Assembly (NCBI RefSeq): GCF_050563545.1
Contig: NZ_JBNXUM010000014.1
Coordinates: 62,001-126,000, forward strand
Reading direction: 5' to 3'
Source of the DNA: Falsiroseomonas sp050563545
GTDB taxonomy: Bacteria; Pseudomonadota; Alphaproteobacteria; Acetobacterales; Acetobacteraceae
DNA: 64,000 nucleotides
Position 1 is the first letter of the stretch; every line of letters starts with the position of its first letter. Both the position numbers and the translations under genes were made by a program. Below, one piece after another: positions 16,338-25,333 of this stretch. The notes beneath the pieces are model-generated. The model saw only the letters and a list, made by a program, of their open reading frames with translations. It made no database searches and was not told the DNA's origin.

Positions 16338-17157
16338 ACAGCGTCAGCACGAAGCTCTCGTCGAAGAAGCGCGCCTGGATGTAGCGGGGAGTGGCGTAGG
16401 CGAAGCCGCCATCGCCCCACCCCTCGCCCCAGCTGTTGCGGATAATGAAGCTGCCGTCGCCGCGGTAGCCGACGACGCAGATGGCATGGCCGCCATCGTC
16501 CTTCGTCGGGCGCACGCGGTCGAGCACGCCCCGCCGCCCGCCGTCGTCGAAGCTGCCGTCAGTCGTCAGCCCCGTCAGGATCGGCGTGCCGGCGGCCAGC
16601 GCCTTGCGCCATTCATCGAGGTTCTTCCGCGCGTTGAAGTAGCTCGCGATCTTGCGGGTCGCGCAGGCCGCGTAGAACTCCTCGATCGAGCCAAGGAACA
16701 TCGTCTGGCGCACCACGAAGGGCAGCTCGCTGTCGAGCGCTATGCCGTGCTTGCGGACGATGTCGGCGGCCGCCTTGAGGCTCGTGCCGGATTCCTCGAT
16801 GAAGGTCTCGGGGCGGGAGCGGAACTCGTCGGTCTCCTTCGACGCCATCCAAACGTGGCGCACCGACAGGCGCTGGTCCTTGCGGATCTTGCCTGCCGAG
16901 ACCAGCAGGTGGCGCATCACGCCATCGGCCGTTGCCCAGCCCACGCAGGAGCCGGTGTCGCCCTGGTGGCCAGGCGGCCACCAGGGTGCGCGGAGGTCCA
17001 CTTCCTTCGGCGGCCGCGCCGCGCGCAGCGCGCCCGAGTTCAGCGCGACGGTGATGGACCAGTCCTTCGTCGTGTCCTTCGAGGGCACGAGGTTCTTGAT
17101 CCGCTTCGGCGCCGCCGAGGGCGCGCGCCCCGATGCACGCCCAGGTGCACGTCCCAT
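16336..17157 (-). CDS. C1 papain-like cysteine protease
   Basis: 273 residues. QGDTGSCVGWAT holds the oxyanion Gln and catalytic Cys. GGHAICVVGYRGDGSFIIRN carries the catalytic His, and NSWGEGWGDGGFAY the catalytic Asn, so a complete papain triad is present. No signal peptide is visible; the N terminus is basic (RAPGRASGR, KRIKN), so a cytoplasmic protein or non-classical export is possible. ATG 17157 has AGGGGGA five bases upstream. GTG 17208, in a GTGA overlap with the preceding small gene, would add 17 residues. It is last in the minus-strand run from 20532. The substrate is unknown. Confidence 0.88.
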   Translation of the reverse strand: MGRAPGRASGRAPSAAPKRIKNLVPSKDTTKDWSITVALNSGALRAARPPKEVDLRAPWWPPGHQGDTGSCVGWATADGVMRHLLVSAGKIRKDQRLSVRHVWMASKETDEFRSRPETFIEESGTSLKAAADIVRKHGIALDSELPFVVRQTMFLGSIEEFYAACATRKIASYFNARKNLDEWRKALAAGTPILTGLTTDGSFDDGGRRGVLDRVRPTKDDGGHAICVVGYRGDGSFIIRNSWGEGWGDGGFAYATPRYIQARFFDESFVLTL

Positions 17158-17204
17158 CCCGGTCCCCCTGTCGCCGGCCGCGGCCGTGCCGATCATGACA
17201 GGGC

Positions 17205-17429
17205 TCACTCGCCCACTGCCAGCCTCGCGTGAAGGACGGGGGTATCGGCCTCAACCTCGGCGCGCGGCGCACTTCCGCCCGACCAGATGGCGAGGCCGAG
17301 CATCGCGACGAGGAAGGCGGTGACGGCGGCGGTGGCCCAGGGGCCTCCGACCTCCCTGAGGTCGGCGAGCTCGGCCTCGGCGGCGGCGCGCCAGGCGACG
17401 GGGTCCTGCGGGAAACGAGGCTTGGTCAT
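17205..17429 (-). CDS. Small single-helix membrane protein
   Basis: 74 residues. ATG 17429 has an AGGAG site. A polar N-terminal half (MTKPRFPQDPVAWRAAAEAE) is followed by one hydrophobic helix (WATAAVTAFLVAMLGLAIW) and a polar tail. It lies directly upstream of the papain-like protease, with a possible 4-base overlap if that gene starts at GTG 17208. No family was recognised; a membrane partner of the protease is conceivable from position only. Confidence 0.7.
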   Translation of the reverse strand: MTKPRFPQDPVAWRAAAEAELADLREVGGPWATAAVTAFLVAMLGLAIWSGGSAPRAEVEADTPVLHARLAVGE

Positions 17430-17510
17430 GGCGGCTCTCCTGTCCGGCGGCAGGAGGATGCGCGCGCCGTGCGCCCGGAATCCCGAGCGCGCGGCGAAGA
17501 CGGGGCGAAA

Positions 17511-18569
17511 TCAGGCTCTCGCCGCGGCTTCGGGGGTCCAGACCTGGCCAGGGCGGAGCGCGAGGAAGCGCGCCGGCGCGACGCCGCGTGCGGCCAGCGC
17601 GGTGGCGAGGTCGATCGCGGGCTGCTCCGCGCCTTCGTTGGTCAGCTGGAAGGTGCCCCAGTGGTAGCCGAGCGCCCGTCGCGCGCCGAGCAGCTCCAGC
17701 CCCTGCACGGCGTCGTCGGGGTTCATGTGCTGCGCCGCCATGAACCAGCGCGGCTCATAGGCGCCGATCGGCAGCAGCGCGAGATCGAGCGCGCCGTGCT
17801 TGCGGGCGATGGCGCGGAAGGGGCGGCCCTCGTCGAAGCCGGTGTCGCCGGCGAAGAGGAAGCCCGGCCCCATCCCCTTCACGACGAAGCCGCACCAGAG
17901 CGCGCGGTTGCGGTCGAAGACGCCGCGCGCGGTCCAGTGGTGCACGGGCTCGAGCGAGGCGACGACGCCGTCGGCCAGCGGCACCACGGCGTGCCAGTCG
18001 GCCGTCGTCACCGCGATGTCCGCGCGGTGCGCCTGGATCGTCGCGTCGTGGCCGAGCGGGGCGACGATGCGCGGCCGGTCGCGGTCCCAGAGCCGGGCGA
18101 TGGTGGCGAGATCGAGATGGTCGTAATGCCCGTGGGACAGCAGGACGGCGTCGATCGGCGGCAGGTCGTCGAAGGCGATGCCGGGCGGGTTGCGGCGCTT
18201 CGGGCCGGTGAAGCCGAAGGGGCTGGCGCGGTCGGACCAGACGGGGTCGGTCAGCACGTTCAGTCCGCGCGCCTGCAACAGGAAGCTGGCATGGCCGACG
18301 AAGGAGATGCGCAGCCGGTCGCCGTCCACGCGGCGCGGCGGGCGGTCGTTCGGGAAGGGGCTCGGCACGACATCCGGCCAGGACTCGGCGCTTTCAGTCA
18401 GCTGCCATTGCAGCACGCGCAGCAGGCTGCGCGGCGCCTCGCCATCGGGGTTGCGGAAGCGGCTACCGTCGAAATGCGCGCTCATTGCCGCGCCCCGGAC
18501 GGGTCCGTCGGCGCAGGCAGCGAGCAGCAGCGGCGCGGCCGCGACGGCGCGGCGGGTGATGTGTGACAC
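17511..18569 (-). CDS. Metallo-beta-lactamase-fold hydrolase (NAPE-PLD/UlaG-like), exported
   Basis: 352 residues from GTG 18569. The N terminus (ITRRAVAAAPLLLAAC) looks like a lipoprotein or Tat-type signal. The hydrolase domain has FVGHASFLL, the metal motif LLSHGHYDHLDL, the later metal ligands in LEPVHHW and FLFAGDTGF, and the final GYHWGTF. The pattern matches the N-acyl-phosphatidylethanolamine phospholipase D-like branch of the beta-lactamase-fold hydrolases. A phospho- or ester-lipid substrate at the membrane is an inference. It follows the CapD-type gene by 43 bases on the same strand. Confidence 0.88.
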   Translation of the reverse strand: MSHITRRAVAAAPLLLAACADGPVRGAAMSAHFDGSRFRNPDGEAPRSLLRVLQWQLTESAESWPDVVPSPFPNDRPPRRVDGDRLRISFVGHASFLLQARGLNVLTDPVWSDRASPFGFTGPKRRNPPGIAFDDLPPIDAVLLSHGHYDHLDLATIARLWDRDRPRIVAPLGHDATIQAHRADIAVTTADWHAVVPLADGVVASLEPVHHWTARGVFDRNRALWCGFVVKGMGPGFLFAGDTGFDEGRPFRAIARKHGALDLALLPIGAYEPRWFMAAQHMNPDDAVQGLELLGARRALGYHWGTFQLTNEGAEQPAIDLATALAARGVAPARFLALRPGQVWTPEAAARA

Positions 18570-18612
18570 CTGCGTAATGTGGCGTGCCGCGGCGCCGCGG
18601 CAAGGCCGCGTG

Positions 18613-20532
18613 TCATGCCGCGTCGGGCGAAGCGAACTCCGGCACCAGCCGGCCGAGCTCGGCCAGCGCGCCGTCCCGGTCGCCTGCGCTCGCCATCCCT
18701 GCGACGCGGTCGATCGCGGCCGCCATCTCGGCGGCGTCGGTGGTCCGCGGCACCGCGACCAGCAGCCCCTGGAAGGCGGTGGGGTGCGGCGGTTCCTGGC
18801 CGTGGAAGAGCTCCTCGTAGAGCTTCTCGCCGGGGCGAAGGCCGGTGAAGCGGATCTCGACGTCCTCCTCCGGACGCAGGCCGGCGAGGCGGATCATGCG
18901 GCGGGCGAGGTCCACGATCTTCACGGGCTCGCCCATGTCGAGGACGAAGATCCCGCCGTCGCGCAGTTCCTTCGGCGCGTCGGCGCGATCGGTCGCGCCG
19001 ACGACGGCGGCCTGCAGCACGAGGCCCACGGCCTCCCGCACCGTCATGAAGTATCGGCGCATGTCGGGATGGGTGACCGTCAGCGGGCCGCCGCGCTCGA
19101 GCTGGCGACGGAAGAGGGGCACCACCGATCCCGTGCTGCCCAGCACGTTGCCGAAGCGCACGGTGACGAGGCGCATGCCGCCGGATGCGCGCGCTTCGCG
19201 ATCGCGGGCCTGGCAGTACATCTCCGCCAGGCGCTTCGACGCGCCCATCACGCTGGTCGGGTTCACCGCCTTGTCGGTCGAGATGAAGACCATCAGCGAA
19301 CAGCCGGCATCGCGCGCGGCATCCGCCACCACGCGCGTGCCGAGCGCGTTGGTGAGCAGCCCCTCGAGCGGATCGTTCTCCACCATCGGGACGTGCTTCA
19401 GCGCGGCGGCGTGGAAGACGAGCTCGGGCCGGATCTCGGCGCAGAGTCGGCGGATGCGCTCCTCGTCGCGGACATCGGCGAGCACCGCGCGGCGCGGCAC
19501 GCCGGGGTGACGCTCCCGCAGCTCGAGGTCGATCTCGTAGAGCACGTATTCCCCGTGATCGAGCAGCGTCAGGCTGGTCGGGCCCAGCGCCGCGACCTGG
19601 CGGGCGAGCTCGCCGCCGATGGTCCCGCCGGCACCGGTCACCAGCACGCGGCGGCCCTGCACCAGGCGGGCCATGCCCTCGCGGTCGAGCGGGACCTGCG
19701 GGCGGTCCAGCAGCTCCTCGATCTCGATGGGGCGCAGCGTCAGGCGCGGTTCCTGCTCGCGCTCGCCGGGGCGGCGGCTGGCCGGGCGCAGCGCGGTCAG
19801 GCTAGGCAGGCGCTTCACCGGGACGCCGTGGCGGTCGCATGCATCGAGCAGCCGTTCCAGCGGCGGGCCTTGCAGGGGGGTCGCCAGGACGGCCAGCGCG
19901 GGCAGGCGGCCCTCGTCGCGCAGCGCGTCCAGTACGGCGGCAGCGTCCTCGATCACGCCGAGGACGGCGACGCCGTGGATGCGGCGGCCCATCTGGCGTT
20001 CGCGCAGGCTCAGGATGCCCATCACGCGATAGGCGACGCCGCGTTCCTGGCCGAGCGCGCGGAGGAAGAGGTCGGCGCCGTCATTCGCGCCGATGACTAG
20101 AACGGATTGCGCCGGCGCGTCCGAGAGCGGCCCGATCCGCCCGACATGGCGCAGCCGCGCGGCGATCCGCGGGGCGGCGAGCAGCGCGGCGAGGGTCAGC
20201 GCATGGATGGCCGGGAAGGCCAGGTTGGGCGACCGCCAGGCCCCGGTGACCAGCAGCAGCAGCCAGAACAGCACGGCGGCGCCCGCCGCCGCCCCGGCGC
20301 AGGCCAGCAGTTCCGGCATGGAGGCGAAGCGCCAGTACTGCCGCGGCAGCTTGAGCGGCCAGCCCGCCGCCACCAGGGCCAGCGCCCCGCCCGGCAGGCC
20401 GAGCAGCCACCACGAAGCCGGCGGCCAGGCACCGGGCGCGGCCAGCCAGACGCTGGCGGGCACGGCCATCGCCGCCACCGCCGCGTCGAGCCCCAGGTTG
20501 GTCAGGATCCGGTCTCGGGCGGTCGCAGCCAT
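18613..20532 (-). CDS. CapD/WbpM-type membrane nucleotide-sugar 4,6-dehydratase
   Basis: 639 residues. Four N-terminal membrane helices (about 15-125) are followed by a first Rossmann-like domain (VLVIGANDGADLF) and then an SDR domain with VLVTGAGGTIGGELA, FHAAALKHVPMVE, STDKAVNPTSVMGASKRLAE and RFGNVLGSTGSVVPLF. The usual SDR Tyr is Met in VMGASK, as in the WbpM/PglF/CapD group. It acts on a UDP-HexNAc at the cytoplasmic face, typically as the first step toward a deoxy-amino sugar. ATG 20532 is used; the frame is open to 20586. The WecA-type partner lies at 22922. Confidence 0.93.
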   Translation of the reverse strand: MAATARDRILTNLGLDAAVAAMAVPASVWLAAPGAWPPASWWLLGLPGGALALVAAGWPLKLPRQYWRFASMPELLACAGAAAGAAVLFWLLLLVTGAWRSPNLAFPAIHALTLAALLAAPRIAARLRHVGRIGPLSDAPAQSVLVIGANDGADLFLRALGQERGVAYRVMGILSLRERQMGRRIHGVAVLGVIEDAAAVLDALRDEGRLPALAVLATPLQGPPLERLLDACDRHGVPVKRLPSLTALRPASRRPGEREQEPRLTLRPIEIEELLDRPQVPLDREGMARLVQGRRVLVTGAGGTIGGELARQVAALGPTSLTLLDHGEYVLYEIDLELRERHPGVPRRAVLADVRDEERIRRLCAEIRPELVFHAAALKHVPMVENDPLEGLLTNALGTRVVADAARDAGCSLMVFISTDKAVNPTSVMGASKRLAEMYCQARDREARASGGMRLVTVRFGNVLGSTGSVVPLFRRQLERGGPLTVTHPDMRRYFMTVREAVGLVLQAAVVGATDRADAPKELRDGGIFVLDMGEPVKIVDLARRMIRLAGLRPEEDVEIRFTGLRPGEKLYEELFHGQEPPHPTAFQGLLVAVPRTTDAAEMAAAIDRVAGMASAGDRDGALAELGRLVPEFASPDAA

Positions 20533-20615
20533 CGCGGGGGTGCATAGCCCTGTAGGGGCGTGGCCGGAAGGGCGGCGCCATGCCATAAGCGCCGCCCTTG
20601 TCCCTGGGGGTTGTC

Positions 20616-21272
20616 ATGGCCGAAGGCCGCCTCGTGATCGGAACGAAGCGCTACTCCTCCTGGAGCCTGCGCGGCTGGCTGATGGTGAAGCTGGCGAAGC
20701 TGGAGGTGGAGGAGGTCGTCGTGCCGCTCGCCGGCGGCGGCGGGACGGAGGCGATCAGGGCGATCTCGCCGAACGGGATGGTCCCCTATCTCGAACACCG
20801 CGGCGCCCGGATGTGGGAGAGCCTCGCCATCGCCGAATACTGCGCGGAGTTCGCGCCGGGCCTCTGGCCGGCCGACCGTGCGGCGCGGGCGCATGCGCGG
20901 TCGATCGCGTCGGAGATGCATGCGGGCTTCCGGGGCCTGCGGATGGCGATGCCGATGAACCTCGGCCGGACCTTCCCGGGGCGGGGCCGCACGCCCGACG
21001 CGCTGGCCGACATCGCCCGGGTGGAGGCGATCTGGGCCGAGGCGCTCAAGGCGTCCGGCGGCCCGTTCCTGTTCGGCCGCGACTTCGGCCTGGCGGATGC
21101 GATGTACGCGCCGGTGGTGACGCGCTTCCTGACCTGGCAGCCGGATCTGACCGCGACGACAAGGACCTATTGCGAGGCCGTGCGCGCGCATCCGCTGGTG
21201 GCGCAGTGGTACGACGAGGCGGCGAAGGAGCCGGCGGCGTGGCTGCTGGAGAAGTACGAGAATCCGGGGTGA
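20616..21272 (+). CDS. Glutathione S-transferase family protein
   Basis: 218 residues. The N-terminal thioredoxin-like domain has KRYSSWSLRGWLMVKLA, NGMVPYLEH and WESLAIAEY (the Glu/Ser glutathione-binding pair). The C-terminal helical domain has GPFLFGRDFGLADAMYAPV. The SSWSLR motif places the candidate catalytic Ser in the zeta/YfcF-like bacterial group. ATG 20616 follows a GGGGG run. It is divergent from the CapD-type gene, and the following genes are packed head to tail with it. The substrate is unknown. Confidence 0.9.
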   Translation: MAEGRLVIGTKRYSSWSLRGWLMVKLAKLEVEEVVVPLAGGGGTEAIRAISPNGMVPYLEHRGARMWESLAIAEYCAEFAPGLWPADRAARAHARSIASEMHAGFRGLRMAMPMNLGRTFPGRGRTPDALADIARVEAIWAEALKASGGPFLFGRDFGLADAMYAPVVTRFLTWQPDLTATTRTYCEAVRAHPLVAQWYDEAAKEPAAWLLEKYENPG

Positions 21273-21294
21273 TCGGGCCCACCGCCGGCACGCC

Positions 21295-22179
21295 GTGACC
21301 ACCGCCCTCGCCCTCGACCATATCGGCCTCTGCGCCCGAGACCCCGCGCCGCTCTGGGCGGCCTGGGAACGCCTTGGCTTCGCCCTGTCGCCGCGCGCGC
21401 AGCAGTCCGGGCGCCGCACGCCGGACGGGCCGGTCGAGCCCTTCGGCAGCGTCAACCGCTGCGCCTTCCTCCGCCACGGCTATGTCGAGCTGCTCGGCAT
21501 CGCCGACCCCACGCTCTTCGCCAACGGCGTGGACGGCTTCGTCGAGCGCTACGAGGGCACGCATATCCTGGCGCTGGCGATGGACGACGCCGAGGGGAAC
21601 CTGGCGCGGCTGCGCCGCGGCGGCGTGCCGATCCCCGGCGTCGCCTGGCTGCAGCGGCCGGTCGAACCCGGCGGCCCGATCGCCCGCTTCGCCCGCCTGC
21701 CCTTCCCCGACGCGCCGGAAGGCCGCGTGCAGCTGGTCCAGCACCTGACACCGGAGCTCGTCTGGGATGCGCGCTGGATGGGCCACCGCAACGGCGCGGA
21801 CGCCCTGGAATCCACCGTCGTCGTCAGCGCCAACCCCGCCGAGACGACGGCGCGCCTTGCAAGGCTCGCCGGCCTGCCGGCCGAGCCCGACAGCCTGGCG
21901 GGCTTTCGCCTGCGCCTGCCCGGCGCCGCGCGCGCCGCGGGACCGGAAAGCCCGAAGATGGAGACGCGCATCCGCATCATCCCGCCCGAGGCGCTGCCGC
22001 GCGCGCTGCCGGGCGTGGCCGCGCCGTCCCTGCCCTTCATCGCGGGCTGCGTCATCCGCACCACCGACAACGCCGCGACGGCGCGCGCGCTGCTGAAGGA
22101 CCTGCCGCTCCGCGACTTGCCCGACGGGATCATGGTGCCGCCGGAGCACGCCGGCGGCTGCGCCGTCGTCTTCGCATGA
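21295..22179 (+). CDS. Glyoxalase-like (VOC) domain protein
   Basis: 294 residues from GTG 21295. The N-terminal ALDHIGLCARD opens a vicinal-oxygen-chelate fold. FLRHGYVELLGI and GTHILALAMDD are typical of the Glyoxalase_3-like group. A second VOC-like half (LESTVVVSANPAE and later CVIRTTDNAAT) makes a two-module protein. No specific metal-dependent reaction can be assigned. The stop overlaps the FkbM start (ATGA), suggesting coupling. Confidence 0.85.
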   Translation: MTTALALDHIGLCARDPAPLWAAWERLGFALSPRAQQSGRRTPDGPVEPFGSVNRCAFLRHGYVELLGIADPTLFANGVDGFVERYEGTHILALAMDDAEGNLARLRRGGVPIPGVAWLQRPVEPGGPIARFARLPFPDAPEGRVQLVQHLTPELVWDARWMGHRNGADALESTVVVSANPAETTARLARLAGLPAEPDSLAGFRLRLPGAARAAGPESPKMETRIRIIPPEALPRALPGVAAPSLPFIAGCVIRTTDNAATARALLKDLPLRDLPDGIMVPPEHAGGCAVVFA

Positions 22180-22925
22180 CCACCACCGCCGCGATCGCGA
22201 AGTCGCTCCGCACCTATTACGCGCCAGGCCGCGCCGCCGCGCTCGATGCGTTCCACGCGCGCTTCCTCGGCCCCGGCGATCTCGGCATGGATGTCGGTGC
22301 GCATGTCGGCGACCGCACGGCCAGCTTCCGGCGCCTCGGCGCGCGTGCCGTGGCGGTGGAGCCGCAGCCGCGGCTCGCCCGCCTGCTGCGGCTGCTGTTC
22401 CACAGGGATCCCGGCGTGATCCGCGTCGCCGCGCTGGTCGGCGCGGAGCCCGGCCAGGCGGTGCTGCGGCTCAACACCGCGAACCCGACGGTGGCGACCG
22501 CATCGGACGCCTTCGTCGCCGCGGCGGACGGCGCCGCCGGCTGGGAAGGCCAGGTCTGGGACGCCGAGATCGCGCTGCCCGTGACCACGCTCGACACGCT
22601 GGCGGCGCAGCACGGCATGCCCGACTTCGTGAAGATCGACGTCGAGGGCTACGAGGCCGTCGCGCTGTCGGGCCTCACGCGCGCGCCGCGCAGCATGTCT
22701 TTCGAGTTCACGACGATCCAGCGCGACGTCGCCTTCGATTGCGTGACGCGGCTCGACGCGCTGGGGTACCGCGCCTTCAACGCCTGCCTCGGCGAGGGCA
22801 TGGCATTCGCGCATGTCCGGCCGCTCGGCGCGCAGGCGATGGCCGACTGGATCGCCGCCCTGCCGCACGACGCCAATTCCGGCGACGTCTATGCCAGCCT
22901 CGATCCCGCGCGCGTGGCGCCATGA
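22176..22925 (+). CDS. FkbM-family methyltransferase
   Basis: 249 residues. A SAM-binding motif (LGMDVGAHVGDRTASF) and AVEPQPRLARLL begin the Rossmann fold. FVKIDVEGYEAVALSG is the FkbM family signature. The family methylates hydroxyls on sugars and polyketides. Given the directly overlapping WecA-type gene (ATGA) and the nearby dehydratase, O-methylation of a surface glycan sugar is the likeliest role, inferred from context. Confidence 0.9.
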   Translation: MTTTAAIAKSLRTYYAPGRAAALDAFHARFLGPGDLGMDVGAHVGDRTASFRRLGARAVAVEPQPRLARLLRLLFHRDPGVIRVAALVGAEPGQAVLRLNTANPTVATASDAFVAAADGAAGWEGQVWDAEIALPVTTLDTLAAQHGMPDFVKIDVEGYEAVALSGLTRAPRSMSFEFTTIQRDVAFDCVTRLDALGYRAFNACLGEGMAFAHVRPLGAQAMADWIAALPHDANSGDVYASLDPARVAP

Positions 22926-23974
22926 GGTGGTACGCGCTCCTCGAGCATCTCGGCTTCGCCGGCGCGCTGGCGGCGATCTCCGCGATCGCGGTGCGGCTGA
23001 TGATCGCCTTCCCGATCCTGGACCATCCGAACGCGCGCAGCGCGCATGTCCGCCCGACCCCGCGCGGCGGCGGCGTCGGCGTTGTGCTGGCCTTCGTCAC
23101 CGGCATGCTGGTGCTCTACCAGGTCGCGCAATTCGCGCGCATCGCGGACCGGCAGTTCGTGGGCGTGATCCTCGCCGCGGTCGCGATCGCCGCGGTCGCG
23201 CTGTGGGACGACATGCGCGACCTCTCGGCGAAGCTGCGGCTGGCCGCGCAATGCGGCGCGGCGCTGGTGGCCGTGGCCAGCGGGCTGGTCGTGACGCGGC
23301 TGTCCGTGCCCTATGTCGGCGTCCTCGACCTCGGCCTGGCGGGCCCGCTGCTGACGCTGGTCTGGATCGTCGGCTGCACCAACGCCGTCAACTTCATGGA
23401 TGGGCTGGACGGGCTGGTCGGCGGCACGCTGCTGATTGCGTCGGCGGCGCTCTGCGCCATCGCGGCGGACCAGCAGGGCTGGTTCGTCTATGCCGCGGCG
23501 CTTTTCCTCGCGGCGGGGTTCGCGGGCTTCCTGCCCTTCAACCTGCATCCCGCACGCATCTTCATGGGCGATGTCGGAAGCCAGTTCGCCGGCTTCGTCA
23601 TCGCGGTGCTGGCCGTCGCGGCGTCGCGCTTCGACGGGCAGCAGCTCTCCTTCCTGATCGTGCCGCTGCTGATGTTCGGGTTGCTCTTCGACGCCGGGTT
23701 CACGCTGGTCCGCCGCGGGCTGATGCGTGAGCGCGTGATGGCGGCGCACCGGACGCACCTTTACCAGCTCGCGCAGCGCAGCGGCGTGCCGGTGCGGGTG
23801 GTGGCCGCGGTGCATTGGGGCTTCGCGCTGTTCAACGCGGGGCTGGTCGCCGCCTTCCTCGCGTTGCCGGTGGGGACGAAGCAGTTCGTGGTGATTCCCG
23901 CCGTGGCGGTGCAGCTGGCGTGGCTGGCCTACGTCGTGCGGCGGATGAAGGCGGCGGGGGTGGGCTGGCAGTAG
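22922..23974 (+). CDS. WecA/MraY-type undecaprenyl-phosphate sugar-1-phosphate transferase
   Basis: 350 residues with about ten membrane helices. Family motifs: RSAHVRPTPRGGGVG, the Asp pair in LWDDMRDLSAKLR, the catalytic NFMDGLDGL, and FMGDVGSQF. A cytosolic loop near MAAHRTHLYQ matches WbpL/WecA proteins. It would load a GlcNAc-type sugar-1-phosphate on undecaprenyl phosphate to start glycan assembly. It overlaps the FkbM stop (ATGA). The pair of CapD-type dehydratase and WecA-type initiator mirrors the WbpM/WbpL pairs of O-antigen loci. Confidence 0.93.
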   Translation: MRWYALLEHLGFAGALAAISAIAVRLMIAFPILDHPNARSAHVRPTPRGGGVGVVLAFVTGMLVLYQVAQFARIADRQFVGVILAAVAIAAVALWDDMRDLSAKLRLAAQCGAALVAVASGLVVTRLSVPYVGVLDLGLAGPLLTLVWIVGCTNAVNFMDGLDGLVGGTLLIASAALCAIAADQQGWFVYAAALFLAAGFAGFLPFNLHPARIFMGDVGSQFAGFVIAVLAVAASRFDGQQLSFLIVPLLMFGLLFDAGFTLVRRGLMRERVMAAHRTHLYQLAQRSGVPVRVVAAVHWGFALFNAGLVAAFLALPVGTKQFVVIPAVAVQLAWLAYVVRRMKAAGVGWQ

Positions 23975-23986
23975 CCTGCCGGATGG

Positions 23987-24026
23987 CCCCCACCCCATCC
24001 CTCCCCCGCAACAGCGGGGGAGGGGG
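23987..24026. repeat. REP-like palindrome, copy B (also terminator)
   Basis: Left flank CCCCCACCCCAT, then a perfect 11-base stem CCCTCCCCCGC / GCGGGGGAGGG with an AACA loop (23999-24024). It is placed between the convergent WecA-type and glycosyltransferase genes, where it could stop transcription both ways. Confidence 0.65.
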
Positions 24027-24052
24027 AAGCAGGAGCGGCGGAGGGAAGAGCG

Positions 24053-25333
24053 CTACGCCGCGCAGCGGCAGGGCTCGCGGGCGGCGAGCTCCTCCAGCGC
24101 CTCGACCAGCGCGTCCTTCGGGTCCGTCGCGGCGATCGCCTCGCCCAGCGCCGCGGCCGCAGCGGCATGGCGCGGGTCGTCCAGCAGCGTGGCGATGGCC
24201 GCGCGCAGCGCCTCCTCCGGCGCATCGCGGTCCAGTCGCAGCCCCGCGCCGCGCGTGACGACGCGTGCCGCGTTGTCGTTCTGGTCGCGCCCCATCGGGA
24301 TGCAGAGCAGCGGGCGGCCATGGGACAGCGCGCGCATCACCGTGCCATGCCCGCCATGCGTCACGACCAGCGCGGCCTCGGCCATCAGCGCGTCGTGCGA
24401 GCCGCGGGCGATCACCGCGGCGTTGCAGGGCACGCGGAGCGCCGTGCCCTCCAGCGCCGGACCCAGCGTCGCGACCACGCGCACCGGCAACGTCGCCGCC
24501 GCGTCAAGCAGCCGCTGGATCACGCCCACCTGGTCCTGGAAGGTCGTGCTCATCGCCACCAGCACCAGAGGCCGCGCATCGCGCCAGGGCGCGGTCCAAC
24601 CGCGCGCCCAGTCCGGCTCGTCGAGCAGCGGCCCGACATAGCGCATGCCGTCCGGCAGGGCAGGCACGTCGAAGTCGAAGGCGCGGCTGGTCGCGAGCAG
24701 CGTCATCGCGGCCCGGCGCGGCTGGTCGAACGCATCGGCCAGCGGCGCCAGGCCGAAGCCGGCGCGCGCGGCGTTCAGCACCGGCAGGCGCTCGTTCAGG
24801 CGCGCGGCGAACCAGGCGGCGGCCTCCGCCGCCATCGCATGCTCCGCCGGCGTGCGCGGCGGCGCCATGCCGGGACCGACCGGGGGCATGCCGGGGATGG
24901 GCGCCATGACGCTGACGTTCACCGCAAGCACCGCGGCCGGGACGGAGGCGGCCTCGGCGGCGATCAGCGGGCCGAAGAGAAGATCGCTCGACACCACCGC
25001 GTCAGCCGGCGCGCGGCGCAGCTCCGCCAGGGTATCGGCGGCATGCGCGGCGGCGGGGCCGATGGTGACGCGGTCGAGCAGCGCCAGCAGCTCGCCGCCG
25101 GGGTCCTTCGCCGTCCAGTCCTGCAAGTAGCAGGTCTCGGGCCGGCGGTCGGGCCGGTTCGGCGCGCTGCGCCAGGGGCGGAACAGGGCGCCTGCCGCCT
25201 CGACCTCCGTGCGGGCCGTGTCGTCCGCGAGGACGCGGACGCGATGGCCGCGCGCGACCAGCCGCCTAACCGCGCCGAGCGTCGGCGCGACGTTGCCGCC
25301 GCCTTCCCAGACGGCAAAAAGGAACTCACCCAT
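24053..25333 (-). CDS. GT1-family (macrolide-type) glycosyltransferase
   Basis: 426 residues with the two-domain GT-B layout. The N-terminal half begins FLFAVWEGGGNVAPTLGAVRRLVARGHRV (broken here into GGGNVAPTLGAVRRL and RGHRV features), typical of acceptor-binding domains. The C-terminal donor site reads VVTHGGHGTVMRALSHG and CIPMGRDQNDNAARV. Relatives glycosylate macrolides, sterols and other small lipophilic acceptors with UDP-sugars. ATG 25333 has AAGGAG and overlaps the TetR gene by 8 bases, so the two are co-transcribed. The acceptor is unknown. Confidence 0.9.
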   Translation of the reverse strand: MGEFLFAVWEGGGNVAPTLGAVRRLVARGHRVRVLADDTARTEVEAAGALFRPWRSAPNRPDRRPETCYLQDWTAKDPGGELLALLDRVTIGPAAAHAADTLAELRRAPADAVVSSDLLFGPLIAAEAASVPAAVLAVNVSVMAPIPGMPPVGPGMAPPRTPAEHAMAAEAAAWFAARLNERLPVLNAARAGFGLAPLADAFDQPRRAAMTLLATSRAFDFDVPALPDGMRYVGPLLDEPDWARGWTAPWRDARPLVLVAMSTTFQDQVGVIQRLLDAAATLPVRVVATLGPALEGTALRVPCNAAVIARGSHDALMAEAALVVTHGGHGTVMRALSHGRPLLCIPMGRDQNDNAARVVTRGAGLRLDRDAPEEALRAAIATLLDDPRHAAAAAALGEAIAATDPKDALVEALEELAAREPCRCAA

